Below are positions 35,241 to 48,060 of a stretch of DNA of 64,000 bases, one piece after another. Source of the stretch: Parelaphostrongylus tenuis. Taxonomy: Eukaryota; Nematoda; Chromadorea; Rhabditida; Metastrongylidae. The position numbers and the translations under genes are program-made. The stretch lies in contig JAHQIW010003962.1 of assembly GCA_019055375.1 (NCBI GenBank), forward strand, positions 62,001 to 126,000. The letters are read 5' to 3'. The notes beneath the pieces are model-generated. The model saw only the letters and a list, made by a program, of their open reading frames with translations, had not been told where the DNA came from and made no database searches. Within the stretch, counting starts at the first letter, position 1, and each line of letters begins with the position of its first letter.

Positions 35241-35689
35241 TTGAATTGAAAATCATTGAACGGTTTTCACGAATAGGATAAAATTCACAGACAGCAGTCG
35301 ATCTAAATTGGACTTATAGTGCTCTACTCACTTCATCAGCCTATTCGCCCACTCGTAATTTACGAGCGATAGTACACCGTATGCGAGCTTATGCAAACCC
35401 ATTCTTCGTCCTTAAGGCAAATTATAAAATTTCGGCTTTCCCGTAGACAGTTGTACAATATGATATAAACTAACCGACACCTCTGAATAGTTGCTGATAT
35501 TTCAATCAGTGCTACTGAATTACTCGAAAGGCCCTTTTTGAGCAACGCTTTATAGCTATGCTTACTTCCCTTGTTTCCCCAGGCACTCATGGTGCAAATG
35601 GGGAAAGGGAAACTTGAAACAGATTTCAAAATATGCCTAATTCTCAAATATGTCATAAATTGATTCCGTCAAATATGAGCAAACGATGG

Positions 35690-36190
35690 GCTTCTAGTCT
35701 GAGGATTTCCACCACTTCATAAGCTCATGCAGCCCTCTTCTTGCTGATTCTCATTCTATTTTGTGGTACACCATGAATTGCGGAAATTTTCCTGGGCTCA
35801 CTTTTGACGTTGAAGTCACCAATGACAGCATATCAAATTAGGTGAGTGATAGATGAAACTGAGAGCCTCAGGCGAGAGTTTACCTGCATTTTTACTTACT
35901 AAACGAGCTTCGTAGTCAGTGCACTATCAAAGCTTTTGATCCGCTTTTTCTCTTTCTGCTATACGAACTATCAGAAGCTGCTATTGAGTAACTATCGAAG
36001 TGGTTCCATCCCATTCTATAAAATGTCTTCACAGCTGCCACCAATGAGACTTTGAAGGTGTTCACTTAGCTTATGCCGGGGCCTAGATGATGAAATTTGT
36101 TGGCGCTGTCATCAATCGACGTCTTTTTAATGTCCCTTTGAGATCGCTGATTTCTCAGAAAATTCAATTTTCATGTCCAGGTGTATGATA
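35690..36190 (-). pseudogene. RTE-type endonuclease fragment
   Basis: On the - strand, near 35785-35832, reads AVIGDFNVKSEPRKI, the conserved GDFN block of apurinic-type endonucleases in RTE-clade retrotransposons. Downstream a KKRAA-like piece continues. Stops and frame changes are frequent. No RT is adjacent in the proper place. Confidence 0.5.
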
Positions 36191-37074
36191 ACAAGAGCAC
36201 CAGCGTCATTAGCCACTTTCTGTTAGGCACCTTATGCTGTTCTGGTCAAAAGTAAGAACAAATTGTTTGCCGAAATTCTTATGTTCTTGTTAAAATAAAA
36301 GTCTGACGCAACTTCTGGAACTTTCGTAAGCTTCGCAATCACTCGATTTAAATATTTAACAGAGGAGAAGAGCATAATACAAACTATATGTGAAAGTACA
36401 CCGTGGTCGTTAGAAATTCTGTGTAATACACGTATTTTTGCTTTGATACGGCTCTCCGAATACGAATTCTTTCATCACACCGGATTAGCAGTCTCTTTAC
36501 GCAGCTGCTAAGAAGGACAACAACATAGATTTGAACCGTTGGCAACTTAACTAAATCTTTGAATTGGGCAGATATCCAGTCAGTTGCGATGTTTAACTCA
36601 ATTGGTGCCACGCACGTTGATTTGTCGTGTGACCCGCGTCACGGTCGACCAGGTGACAAGGAGAGCTCAGTGACAAAGTTCTGGTTTTTTAATGAAATTA
36701 GATCATATTGTTGCTAAAGGTAGTTTTGTGATCACTAAACGATAGGATATTGTTAAGGAGGCTCCATTTAGGCTAGATGTAGTGAGAGCAGCGCCAAAGC
36801 TTTTTAACTAACAAGGAAGTAATTAAGTTCTTGTTGTAAATGATATTACTCTTTGCACAGATATATAAAAATTGCGATGCAAGTGGACGCTGCAAATCCT
36901 TCTTTGAAAAGTTTAAATACATTGTTGTGAAGAGCTTACATAAATTGGACGCTCCTATTAGATATAAATTCTATATACAGCCAGTAATAACGTTAAGCCA
37001 TTTCGAAGATCATGATTTAGAATTCTTTTTATTTGACCACCACTTGAGGTGATATGATGTTACAGTACACCAAT

Positions 37075-37190
37075 AATGTGGAGTGCTGTGCACAAACATT
37101 TGCGTCAGCCGGGATTCGAACCCGTATCTCACTTTTTCTGGTAGTGTATGCTAACCGTTTGCACCACCGACGCTCGTTTTGCACAGCACT
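37075..37190 (-). repeat. tRNA-like repeat, family S3, with near-complete cloverleaf
   Basis: On the - strand, GCGTCGG pairs with CTGACGC as an acceptor stem; a GTGC...GCAT D-arm encloses GGTTA, and the T-arm reads CGGGTTCGAATCCCG. The anticodon stem is imperfect. The downstream tail TTTGTGCACAGCACTCCA recurs at 4495-4520, next to a more diverged copy at 4520-4590. The shared tail and poor anticodon arm point to a SINE rather than a working tRNA gene. Confidence 0.55.
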
Positions 37191-37225
37191 CTCTTTACGC
37201 TTATTCACATTATTGGGTATGTCAT

Positions 37226-37252
37226 GTATATATGTACATATATATTCATGTA

Positions 37253-37283
<31 letters not shown>
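37226..37283. repeat. (TA)n microsatellite region
   Basis: Interrupted and then pure TA repeats. Confidence 0.9.
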
Positions 37284-37286
<3 letters not shown>

Positions 37287-37499
37287 TTATATAGCTGCTA
37301 ATAACAGGACATGTATGAGCAATCGTATAGGACAAGGAAATTTGACCGATTTATTAAATTTTTACGATTTATGTCGAAGCGCGCATCAGAAACATTAAGC
37401 CTCAATAAGCCGAGACACGGTGTGGCAATCGGTTTCCCAAAAGGGTAGGCATACACGGTGACAAATGCAAACATGTTATCATGTTAACAGACTAGAACT

Positions 37500-39300
37500 A
37501 GAAAGGAACTAGAAAGGCTTTCTCAGAAGTCAAGCACATTATGGAAATCGTTAAGATTTGCGCTACCGAATGGGTAGGGAAATCTGGGAGAAAAGCCGCG
37601 TCTAGAGAATAGTATTCAAACACGCTATACAGTTTTATTCCTGTAGTTACAGATTGCTGGAATGCTGTTTTTTCTAAAGGAAAGCATAACAGTGAAATTC
37701 TCGATGTTCGAGCTATCGACCGGTTATTGAAAGAAAGGCGATGGTTCGATACCAATGTTTCGAAGTGCATACAAGGTATGCGCGCCGTTTTTGAATGGAA
37801 TCATAATGTCAGTGTTAGAGCGCAGTAAAGTGTTTTTTTTTTCCAGAAACTAAGAACACTATCAACTTTTTCGAAACTTGTGTTATTGAATAATCACTGA
37901 ATTTTTTGAGGAGAAGCTTCACTCAGCAAAAATCGCTTTGATGTAAAAAAATTTTCTTTTCACTGCCACAGTGTAATGTAAAGGCCTTTCATGATAAAAA
38001 TGAACTTTTCAAATTTCCGACATACGCTATCGAATGACTACCACAATGTCTGGGGAGGGCAAAAAAATGTTTTTTGAGTATGGGTGCTAATATGGGAAGA
38101 AGTATCGTGTTCTCCGCAATGATGAACGTGCACTCTTCCTACACTTACTCCAAATACATACTAGAGTTGCCTTCACATAGATCATTATTAGAGGTGTTTA
38201 GCTGTAGAAGATCTCCTTTCAAGCTACGTTCTCTCGAACAAGGCGATAGAAATGAACAGTGAGGGTTTAGAGCTTGTTTAATTTTCCACAAAGAAGCGCT
38301 ATTGCAGCTGAAACATTGTAAACTGCAAGAGAAGTAATTGCTCTTTATATCAAAAATCCTTTGTAAGGATTTTATTTGTGTTATACCATTCGTTATGTAA
38401 CGATAAGATATCTGACCCGCAAACTTTACCAAGAAGCAAGCTATGACGTTCAAGTGGCCGGGGAACATTTTAGACGTGAAATGCAAACTTTTTTTTTCGC
38501 TCTTGTAGCACTCTATGATAGCTTTCCCAAAAACCAATTACTTTATCAAAATCCTGAGAACTTGAGCTCTTGAACAACTAGTAAAACTCTGGCAAGCATC
38601 TATACCGAAGTCCCGGCGGAGCAAGTGAAGCAAATTGAATATGGAGCATAATTTTATTTCCTCTGCTACGACGTAATAAAAAGGGTTTTTCTAAAATCAG
38701 ACATATCGTTGAAATCACAAAAACTGGGGCTTCGAATGATCATCAAATGTCTGAGAGAAAACTGTTGCCCAGCGAGAAAGGCCTACAAACAAATGTGTGC
38801 TTTGGTTGGTACACGTCGTCCCTTAGGGGTCAAAGTTGCTCCAAGGTAATCTGCAATAACGGCATTCTCCCTTCATATTGAAGTGAAATCGTTAATTCTC
38901 CCTTCATATTACCGTGAGATCGTTTTTGCATTTCCACTTTGTGTGAAACTACTGCTAACTTGTAGTGTGCTTTTCAAAGTACAATCCTGAGAACAGTGTT
39001 AAGCACTCATACTACAAAATTAGTAACTATGGTCTCATTTGTGTGAAAGTGTTTAGTGAAAGCGTGGAATTAGAAAGAAGGCTTGATATTTCTAACATTG
39101 CAGGAGAGCTTAGAATAAGGCATCATAAACGATGGTTCGACGAACAACGATTAAAACGGAAACGTCAAAAATCATTTTGCTCTCCAACTAAGCCCATGTT
39201 CAAGATGCAGTGTAGTGAAAAAAGCATATATAGATTTACTAAGTAATCACTGGTAGTGGCTTCGTGAGAACAAAATGAGCTGGATGGTTCTCTAATCACG
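37500..39300. repeat. diverged third copy of the 5.2-8.2 kb segment
   Basis: Blocks match in rearranged order: 38600-38680 with 7160-7240 and 22740-22820, 38700-38840 with 8020-8190, and 38965-39290 with 5380-5650. The 38965-39246 stretch is open for 93 codons (KRWFDEQRLKRKRQ) where 5.4-5.6 kb is broken. I do not recognise the product; it may derive from the transposon carried by the segment. No other gene seen. Confidence 0.4.
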
Positions 39301-39353
39301 AATTCTACCTAGTTCTTGTACCTCGGAAGTTCAATAAACATGATGAGCAACAT

Positions 39354-39500
39354 GATGAAGAATTAGCAAGAAGAAAGAGAGCAGCAGGAGTTGCATTCGG
39401 GCCTCCCAGATGAGGCATCGAGCAAACAGCAAATCCTAAACTCCATGCTCACCTTATCAAATCAACAGTTCTTCCAGCCCTCTGTTTTTACAATAGTGAC
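39354..39500 (+). pseudogene. RTE-type RT C-terminal fragment
   Basis: Reads DEELARRKRAAGVAFGPPR, stop, GIEQTANPKLHAHLIKSTVL and PALCFYNSDM. This corresponds to the ELxRRKRAAW...RAHLFDSTVLPAL region downstream of the RT palm in nematode RTE-like elements. Short, with one stop. Dead. Confidence 0.65.
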
Positions 39501-39899
39501 ATGGGCTCTAGAATCAGATTGGGGCGCTCACGGTTATCTGATTCCGACTCTTGGAAAAGAATTTCTTTAGGCCATCCAAGCTCATGTTAAACTTTATTTT
39601 GTCCGGAAATTCCTAATACTCTGGAAGTTGGCTACAACCATAGAATTACGAACCACTAAAGCATTAGTTGAAAAGTCATCAGGATTTATCGGATTGAGAT
39701 GGAAGAGTAAATCAGGAAGCGGTTTGGAATGTTCCTCTGCTATTTTTAGATGTTTGTTTTACAATCTTCCACTGATTTTTAAGTTGTGTTGCGGCTGAAT
39801 CTTCTGACTGAATCAGAGAATTCTAAGTTTTTGCCTCGTTTCTATTGGAAACAAATTTCACCAGTCAACTTATTGAATTGCAGTGAATGCTTGCGTCTA

Positions 39900-40290
39900 T
39901 ATTTCTGCTTTTCCTGTCCAGTCCGAGACCAACGTTGACGTTGTCCGAACATCATGGGTTAAGCTGAACTTTGCAAAAGTGAACGATCAATCCTCAACAA
40001 CAATCGGCCAAATGTAGGACAGCTCTTAGAGCGAATGATGTTTAGAAAATAGAAAGCCAGCAGAGACGTACAGTTGCACAGAAAGAAACCTGCACAAGTT
40101 AGGTCACAATGCACAGTTGACCTCAGTCTGCTCACAATGAGCTCTTGATTTCTAGAGAGAAATAACCAGTGCACCAAAGCGAATCACATAGGACAGCAAA
40201 ATGACGCAAAAATTTCCGCATAGAAATTACAAACTTCTGCACCAGCAGTCGATAATTCAATAATGTAAATGCAATCTGATATTATACCGC
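39900..40290 (-). other. block shared with 57280-57660, possible decayed exon
   Basis: On the - strand it has FFLCNCTSLLAFYFLNIIRS then KSCPTFGR; 57.3 kb has SLYNCILLLVSNFL then SKNCRVFSR in the same place. Both lie downstream (3') of the - strand receptors D and E, at about 2 and 1.4 kb. The hydrophobic stretch followed by a basic/Cys motif could be an exon of another receptor, but no full gene can be built. Confidence 0.3.
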
Positions 40291-40382
40291 CTAAATAACT
40301 TGTTAGTTTCTTTCTGCCTACTACTTTCAAATTCTCATTTGTATGCTTGTGTGCATGAGCGTGATCGCAGACTTATTTGAGA

Positions 40383-40485
40383 GGATAGCAGCAGTGGCTC
40401 GATACGCCGAAAGGCCATCGCGAGTCTTTGTAAAGGCCAGGTATACCTCAAACGAAATCAAAAAATTGAAGGCTTATGCATGTTG
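40383..40485 (+). repeat. S1 SINE-like repeat, 3' part only
   Basis: Contains GCAGTGGCTCGATACGCCGA, then GGCCATCGCGAGTC and ACCTCAAACGAAATCAAAAA; the tRNA-like head is missing. 5' truncation fits a retroposed copy. Confidence 0.5.
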
Positions 40486-40929
40486 CATCCCTCAGGGAAT
40501 AATCAACGCCGAGAGCTTTTCCCTTTGATGTGTCTGCTTATAAGTGCCTAAGATTATGTACTGAATTCAAATAAAAGATAACGAATTCCATTTTTAGTGA
40601 TACAGCCCATTTTAAAAAAGGCTAGAGATCATTGTTTGTATCAAATGAGGACTGGTCATCAATGATGTGCTATCTAAGAGTTAATGACGTTTCTTCCAGA
40701 GATTTCTATTCTAAGCGAATTCTCACATTGGTGACTTTGACTCTTTCGGTGGGTGATTATTTGGAGGACACTGATTGCTGAGCCGCGTCTCGGCTTCCCA
40801 ATAACCTGCTGGGACCTGTTGTGGTGGGTGCGCGTCGTGGTACATATCTTGGGCTTATCTGGCAAAGCTATCCGATCATAGTAATTACCAATTTTTGTTC
40901 TTAAACCAAACACGCGACGCTGTAAATCT

Positions 40930-41430
40930 TTACTAAAACAGCTAATTCTGTTTCGCCTTCTTCAGAGCCTAGAAAGATCAAGCGTTCACAATCCAATCAG
41001 TCACACACCTCCATTACTCCTTTAAAAAAACTGTCAGACCCAGTTTTGAATTGCATCAGGCACAAAATCAACTCTCAACGTACTCACCGCTTTTTTGTAT
41101 TGCTTTCTTTGATTTGCCATTTGCTGCATTGTTTGTTTTTGCCTATTTTGTCGCCTTCCGGTGATCTCCACTCAAATTATTCAATGGAAGGCATACAAAA
41201 TAGCGTCGAGTTTCTTGGGAGTTGATTTTGTGCTTGAACACACTGAAATCTGGGTCTAATAAATTTTTCTAAAAGAGTAAGTGGAGGTGTTCGACTGATC
41301 GGATTATAAACACTTGATTTTTCTAGGTTCTAGAAGGCGTGACTGCTCAAACGTCAGCTGCTTGAGTAAGGATTTATAACACCTCGTGTCTGGCTTAAGT
41401 AGAAAATAAGTATTCATTGAAGCACGCCGA
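40930..41430. repeat. inverted pair of the 6-kb element interior
   Basis: 40930-41130 on the - strand and 41160-41430 on the + strand carry the same run (GTTGATTTTGTGC, a CTGGGTCTGA block, AGTAATGGAGGTGTG, TTCTAGGCTCTGAAGAAGGC). The right copy ends with the GTTAATAGATAGTCGG block seen at the left end of the 6-kb element. Probably two head-to-head insertions or one composite. Confidence 0.6.
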
Positions 41431-42221
41431 CGTTAATAGATAGTCGGTCTGGGGAACTACTCGGTTATTTTTATTCTTACTCTGCTTGTCTGGTTATTCT
41501 CATATTGATCCACGACTAGTAGCCATACAATACTCCACAAAGAGTTATATTTATTAGCAGCATGAAATTTAGAACAATACCTTACAAAAGTGTACACAAA
41601 CACTTCCGAAAAAAATTAGAGCGTATGACTGCATCGTAGAATAAAAACTGCAAGTCCAACAAGCATTCATTTTTGACTGACAAATAATTGTTTATTTTTC
41701 AACAGAGTGAGCGTAACTTCTTCAAATTAAAAATTTTTTCTTCTCGCGGCCTTAAACGACCATGTGGCCGTGTTACAGTTACATATAATTTTTCATTTTT
41801 TTCTTTCTTTAGAATTAAACGATCTGAATGAACATTATCACGCTCGCAAGCTGTTTTCAAATATGGTCTTCCTCCAAATTTCATTAGGTTATCAATATAG
41901 ATTTTTAAGTATCAGGAGAAGTTTGAAAGTCGATAATATTAGCCAACACATCTATGACATATTTCTAATCTCTGTAATCTCTTGACATGATAGAGGCTAA
42001 ATGAGGCATTCATAAGGGCCCAGTCGTGTCTAGTATGAAAGGGCGATGAATCTCTCATAGAAAACACTAAGCTTTCTGAAAACGCGCTTCCAGTAGATAT
42101 CGATGAGACTAACTCACGCACTCAATACATTGCACTTGATATGTACTGAGATTGCATCGGAATATGCAATGTTTCACTTCAAATGCGATAATTTACCATC
42201 AAACGTCATATAGAGAAAAAT

Positions 42222-45200
42222 TCACGGCTGGCGATTGAGTTGCCACACTTTGCCAATAACCTCCTCATAGTTTCTAGTGCCGGCCAATCCTCGACTTTCC
42301 ATCATCACAATCGATCGAATACTGCTGTTTCTCTCCCTCTGATAGTACTTCAACCTATGTATTGAATAGATTGGCAACACAACTACAAAGATCGGGGGCG
42401 TCTGAAATTAAATCGACGTCAGAACAGAACAGTGTCTTTATCTTTTCTTTGTTGTTAGCCAAAATTCTTACGTAACACATATGACGAAGAGAAGTGTACA
42501 ATTTTCTGTTATTTGGGATGAGCTTCTGACCATACACTCTAATGAAGAGGCCGCCGGCTGCGTAAAAAATGAAGAACATCCTGAAAGCATTGGAATGTTG
42601 TGCACAGATTGCAACTTCATCTCTTGAAATAACAAAGAAACTCCAGCTACACGAATACCTTTTGTTGATATTTCATTAAAGGTGATTAAAATTATAAATG
42701 ATCTTCGCCAACTTCTTGAAGAGGACACATCATAGAAAGAAGACCGCCTATGGATTAAGAAAAGCACTTTTGAGGATTAAAAGACCGATTTCCACTAAAT
42801 CTAGGTGCTTAGATTAGGAAATAGAAACAGTTGCAAAACTGTCTTCCATTTGTCGCTTGCATGTTATGCTCATTCGATTGCCGACGTTTCGGCGATTTTG
42901 CCTTTTTCAAAACCGTTCTGTTAGGTGTACGAGGCGTGAGAGAAAACGTGGAAAAACAACTCGGAAGATGACCGAGTCGACGAAATTTCAGCCATCAATT
43001 CGACAATTCGCAAGGTATCAAAACCTTTGCTTCCCCTTTTCCATAATCGTCGCTTTTCCAACGGAGATCTAATGATATAACAGAGAAATTGCCAAATCAA
43101 GTGCGCAAATTTCACCTTGTTATAAGAAAATTTACTCAATATTTCTCGAAGTTTTACTGCTTTTTTCGCAGAGTTATGATGTTTCATGATATACATCTTA
43201 GACAATTGAGCGGTGAGCAAAAATACGACCTCAGACGGGACAGACCCGCGTTTCATCTGTACTGGAAACTCTGTGGTGTAGTGGCAGCAGGTACGAATGA
43301 AAAGTGAGTTTGACTGTCGTCTAAGGTCGTATTTTTGCTCATCACTCAATTCTCAAAGGTATCTATCGAAAAAATTCAATTGGTACGAATGACGTTGATT
43401 CGACTCACACTTGTATAGTGGCGATGTGAGCAGCGAACTGTGTGGTAACAACGTTTTCCCGCGTCTGATAGCGAGACGTAAGTGACGCAGAGCTTCTGGA
43501 ATTCTGTGGGACTTCGCTTGTTTTAGAGATATTCGGCAGTATTCTTTTTTGTCAACATTGACAGCATTCCTTTTGTTGGAATTATGTGAAGCCAAAAATC
43601 TTACATTGAACACTGTCTTTTGTTAATTCGAGAAAAAATATGGAACGTGACGATGCAGATTAAGCTGATTGTGATGTTGAGGATGGCGACTTGATTAAAC
43701 TTTTCCACAGCGGCCGCAGGTACGGAGATCATCGACCACTCTTTTGCATTGAAATCGTCGATGTCATATACATAAGTTACGGCGGTAACGGCACCAACAA
43801 TCTGTGTTTACACTTATTAATAAATCGATAGCTTTGATTTCTTCGCTGATTGGTTGGTTTTATATTGTTTGTAAATGTGTGCATCTTCTCATTTCCGATA
43901 ATTCAGTTATATGATAACAGTTTTGAGCCTTTTATGAGGTCTTGCATGACACTTATACAGTACTAGACAGGTCTCTTTCGCCTTTCCAGGCTCATCACTA
44001 GTGCGATGTCTTTCGGTTCAGCCGATCCTTAGCAGGATGATATACCTCCACTTATAGAGGAATCGACTCCAACTGGTCAACGCATCTCTTTTCCCTTCTT
44101 TTCAAACGATTTTCTATTAAGAATGGCAGTCTAAACGCTAATACGCTAATATTGTTTTGAAAATACCATAAGTTCAACAAGATTGACGATTTCGGTTCTT
44201 TCCTGTTAGAATGGAACAAATGAAAAACCAACCTCATTTGATGGAGAGAGAAATTTCATAAAAGTGTCGATAACCATTCTAAAGCTAAGATTTCTGGCTG
44301 CAGCCCCACGTTGCCAGTTTTACAAAATCTATAACGCTGTGATCTCTGCCCAAAACTAGGGCATATTTCTCGCCAGACAGAGCTCTTTCTTTGGGCATGG
44401 CGCTTCCTGACAATGCTGTGCTTATATCTCAAAAAGGCCGCTTAGCTGCAACGCAGTAGGTTAAATAAATTGACTTCGATGTGTGAGAAAGTCCGATATG
44501 GAACCATAACACATGGCGGTGGGTGTGGAGTTCACGTGAACGCTCACGCAGTCTTTCTCCTAAAAGTTCATGGGCTCGAAAATCGATGATTGCGTCACAG
44601 CTCACTGGCCGCAGCAGCCAGCGCCCACATGGGTTCGAGCAGGACCCCGTTGCTCCCACGTGGCGAATTCGGCCTCTTACGAGCTGCGTTGCAAATTATT
44701 TTACCTGCTGCGTTCCAGAGAAACGGTCTTTTCAGAGTGTAATCACTATCACTAATAGTCCAAAGAAAAAGCTCTCTGCGGCGAGAAACATGCTTGTCTG
44801 AAATCAAGAAATCTCCTTCTGTAGTAAGTTAAACAAGTCTACGGAAACCGGCGACGTGGGGCTGTAGTCTCAATTCTCAGCTTTCGAATGGTTACTAACA
44901 CTCTTGTGAAAAGAGTCTTTCCAGCGAATGAAACGTTTTTCCATTTGTTCCCTCTTAATCAGAATCAACCGCTATCTTATATCAACATGAGGAAAACATT
45001 TGGCTCACCGTTAACACAAATAGAAACAGACTCAAAGCGATACCATTGCTTTCGTATTTGCTGGCTAGAATAGTCGCCACAGTTCGCTCGACGCACATCG
45101 CAACAAGGCTTAGAATCTGAACGTTTTCACGTCTGCCGTGTTTTGATTGTTATTGTTGAATTTTTAGTCGTATCACATTTGAGCGCTAATAATACTACGC

Positions 45201-46559
45201 TACTATCTCCCGTAATCTCAATGTAACAAAAGTAAATGAAGGATCAGCGATAATTTGAAAGCTGAAGCGACATCAATCTTAATGTCAACTTGCACAATCC
45301 GCAAAAGTACTTCTAATACAGAATGAAAATAGTAACATTTATGTAAAATGAGTCACAAAAAAGAACCCTTAGTGCACAACGGCTTTGGGACTTCGAAACG
45401 AATGAAAATAGACATGACCAACACAAATGTGACAGTTACGTATCCCAGTAACGGTTTTGTGAGTAACTAGGTATAAATGTTGATGTAATGTATATTTCGA
45501 CAGCCCGCTAACTATTCAACAACAAGGATTTAAGCAATGCATGCAATTTATTGCATTCTATTTCATCTGTCCACTAAGACCGATTCCGCTATTGCATAAT
45601 TGCAGTGACTTTCTGTGGATGCTTCTGCGTGAACATCTCCTCCTGACTCTCAGCTCTGGTGATCACATAAGGAGGATGAACTACCCGTTTATAGAGCACT
45701 GCTATTTCAATCCTTCAGCCGCGATGAAGCAAGGTGTCGTGGAGATCTCTGTTGGTAAATAGGTGATGGAAGAGTTGGATGTTCTATAAAATCATATAAC
45801 ATACCATTGCGTAAGTGGAAGAAACGAGGACAAGATGGACAGTTGCATAGGTGTGGCTGGCCGGAAAGAAATCGCAAGGTTTGCTAATTGTCGAACCAGT
45901 TATTTGATAAATCTGAAACACCTTGTTATTTGAGTGGCTTAAAATGTTCGTGGTAAAATCTGTTTTTCAGCGTATCAACAGAGCCAATTGAGTTGAGTCC
46001 AAACTTCATTCAAATCCCATCGCCATGAATTTATGCATAAATTTCACCTGAGAGCTGAAGTACACAGCTGATAGAAGCAGCATCGAAGAGTAATATAATA
46101 ATAGAATAATCTGAAAATAAACTGCTCGAAGATTGCTATTTATTCCATCATTCAAGAAAAAAATTACAAAAGCTTTACTCAGTAAGTTGTATAACTAAAT
46201 ATCTAGTAAAATGCCGATGGTTAACGCGCTTTGACCACCTATCAAGTTAAAACAATGCATATCTGCTTGAATTCCACTACAATAACTATCATGAATAATG
46301 CTGAGCGCTATTTACCTTTATGTTTCTATGAAAAGTGGATACTAGGATGTATCTCACTTTCACATATATCAACAGGGGAAGTGATATCAAAGAGAGAAGT
46401 GTGTAGAGCACTTGAACTGCTCGATACAGCGGATATTGTACCAGATCTTGCCCTTCCTTAAGTAGACAAAATTCGATTGCTAAAAAAGATCAACCTAAAG
46501 TTAATTTCGTTGGATACCTTCCGACATTCTAGTTCGCTAGAAGTTTCAAATAATGACAT
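42222..46559 (-). CDS. Srab-like 7TM chemoreceptor D, apparently intact, nine exons
   Basis: Predicted 344-residue chemosensory GPCR on the - strand. Exons in coding order: 46559-46518, 46456-46316, 46110-46048, 45912-45805, 45116-45009, 43801-43605, 43495-43409, 42580-42472 and 42401-42222. All junctions are GT-AG, phases agree, and no stop occurs before TGA at 42224-42222. Leader MSLFETSSELECRK; TM1 ends TFHRNIK; TM2 is IILLLYYSSMLLLSAVYF; then ISKPCDFFP. TM3 ends MCVERTVAT with KYESNG; then INKRQCSM, LTSRYQTREN, TM6 with RVYGQKLIPNN, TM7 with PIYSIHRL, and NYEEVIGKVWQ. Exon lengths equal those of C exactly although introns differ. The 43.1-43.4 kb T1 element lies in the intron after the RYQ exon. 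Probably functional; ligand unknown. Confidence 0.87.
42893..42920 (-). other. hammerhead-like motif, degraded
   Basis: On the - strand reads TTGAAAAAGGCAAAATCGCC then GAAACGTC: the GAAGAAGGC part has become GAAAAAGGC. It lies in an intron of receptor D. Confidence 0.4.
43090..43365 (-). mobile_element. T1 inverted-repeat element, copy 2
   Basis: Arms GAGCGGTGAGCAAAAATACG (near 43209) and CGTATTTTTGCTCATCACTC (near 43327). Between them GACCCGCGTTTCAT is what is left of the tRNA-like core. The outer piece TTTACTGCTTTTTTCGCAGA matches the outer piece of copy 1 in reverse, so the copy is inverted relative to 15.9 kb. Located in an intron of receptor D. Confidence 0.65.
43935..44090 (+). repeat. 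R9 dispersed repeat, copy in receptor D intron
   Basis: TTGAGCCTTTTATGAGGTC, GACACTTATACAGTAC, GGCTCATCACTAGTGCG and TAGAGGAATCGACTCC in family order. Confidence 0.55.
44400..44990 (+). repeat. compound repeat in the large intron of receptor D
   Basis: An inverted pair: CGCTTAGCTGCAACGCAGTA at 44439 and its near-complement TTACGAGCTGCGTTGCAAAT at 44677. It encloses a GC-rich stretch (44520-44670) with TGGTTCCATATCG-like and GGGTTCGAGCAGG sequence. 44690-44990 resembles the repeat of intron 2 in B and C and the 34.1-34.3 kb piece. Open frames across the GC-rich part overlap on both strands and are not believed. Confidence 0.45.
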
Positions 46560-47820
46560 GGTTAGTTATCGAACAGATGATAACATGAAAGCTTTCTGAA
46601 ATTTTGGAGTTAGTTTTGTTACTTAAAAATGTCTGCATAAATCAGTGGAATTGTAATCTAACTTGTTTTATCATATGGACATCATTATATATAATATTTC
46701 TCACGCCAATGGAATTCAAATTATTTTAGCAACAAAATACTTACCAAGAAAAGCAAAAACGCATTGCAATCGGAGAAAATGGAATTTATAAGAAAAAGGT
46801 AACAAAATTCATAGAGCGGGAATGGAACGAAAAAGAGGTCAAACAGGTAATAAACTATGAGAATTTTAGCAGGCTGACTGATTGGCCTTCATTCTGTAAA
46901 GCACTCAACCCTTCAAAACTGTTGGCGGATTGCCTACTAATTTATTTGCCGGGAAATTTGGACTCTTTCTGTGAACGATTGTTGTTGAGTTAGTGTGTCG
47001 CGTCATATAGTGACCCTAGCCTGAGTTATTACGATCAAAATGAAGTGATGATATAACGTATATTGGAAGACTTCTATTCTGCCGTCATTAAGTAGATAAC
47101 TGGTGCTTTCTACTTTCTTCCAGCTCTTCGGTTTGAGCCCAGATGAACGTCTGAAAACTTCACACTGAAACTTATGAATTATTTGGGAGCGGTGTTAGAG
47201 ACTTTTACTGAGTCTACCATAACAAATAAAACAACCTATGGTGATTTACAAATTCAAAAGTCCCACTGTCAACGATGCACGTGAAAGCTCCTCATTGCAC
47301 AGTATCCAACGAACCGCTACCGTAGCTGTCAAAGTTCTACACAGGATCAGATCATAGGATCTGTCAAAGGTGATTTCGAATCAAATTCACTGGAAAGCGA
47401 TACACTAAGGCTTTCGCTGGGGTAGGAAATCCTGGAAAGGGAAACGGTAGATTATTGAGTTGTTCCGAGATGTAGGCACTGACATAGGCTCCTCCTCCTT
47501 TCTCGTGTAATAATCTCCAACGAAAATGGTGGCAGATAGTAAATTGCTACTTCACAAACTCGGAACGTGATGCAGGCGAAACTTTATTTTATAAGATAAG
47601 AGCCCTTAGAATATACACGTTTTGCCAATTATGGGCAGTTGCAGTGTGTCCACTGCGGTAGAGTGCAGTTCAGATGCTTGAAAAACATGGGATTTTGAGA
47701 CGACAGCTCAAGCACTTGAACTCTGTGTAGGTATTTGAACACGAAAGCAATCATAGTACCTCTATATTTCACTGTTTTCTGAGACCTCGCTCGAAAGAAT
47801 CCAATCTGACAATGTATTTT
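46560..47820. other. upstream flank of receptor D, no gene recognised
   Basis: Should hold the promoter of D, but no core motif stands out. The short frames are unassigned. Confidence 0.4.
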
Positions 47821-48060
47821 TGAGCCTTTTATGAGGTCTGTCATGGGCACTTATACAGTGCAAGTTTGGTATGTGACATGTGCTTCGGCATTACAGCCTC
47901 GTCAGGTGCACGGTACCTCTGAGCCAATCGCTTTTTTGGAAATCACCTACCACCTGTCACCTGTCGACACGATGATCCTCGATTGACTCGAGTGGGCATC
48001 AGCAAAACTTCCATTTTCCCTATCGCGCGCAAAAGTCACCAAGTGAGTTCTCCTTGTTCT
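47820..48060 (+). repeat. R9 dispersed repeat
   Basis: TTGAGCCTTTTATGAGGTCT, GGCACTTATACAGTGC, ACAGCCTCGTCAGGTGCACG and AAAGTCACCAAGTGAG. It abuts the RTE relic. Confidence 0.6.

Noticed and set aside
37081..37160. tRNA gene on the - strand
   Set aside because: The anticodon stem is imperfect, the predicted AGA anticodon lacks the long variable arm expected for serine, and the tail is shared with another copy, so a SINE is likelier.
38145..38537. 130-codon frame on the - strand
   Set aside because: It overlaps an opposite-strand frame in a segment of old duplicated DNA. No domain, no splice partners and no conservation in the sister copies.
44429..44807. Overlapping GC-rich frames on both strands
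   Set aside because: They lie inside an intron of receptor D, across an inverted repeat, and do not resemble a protein.
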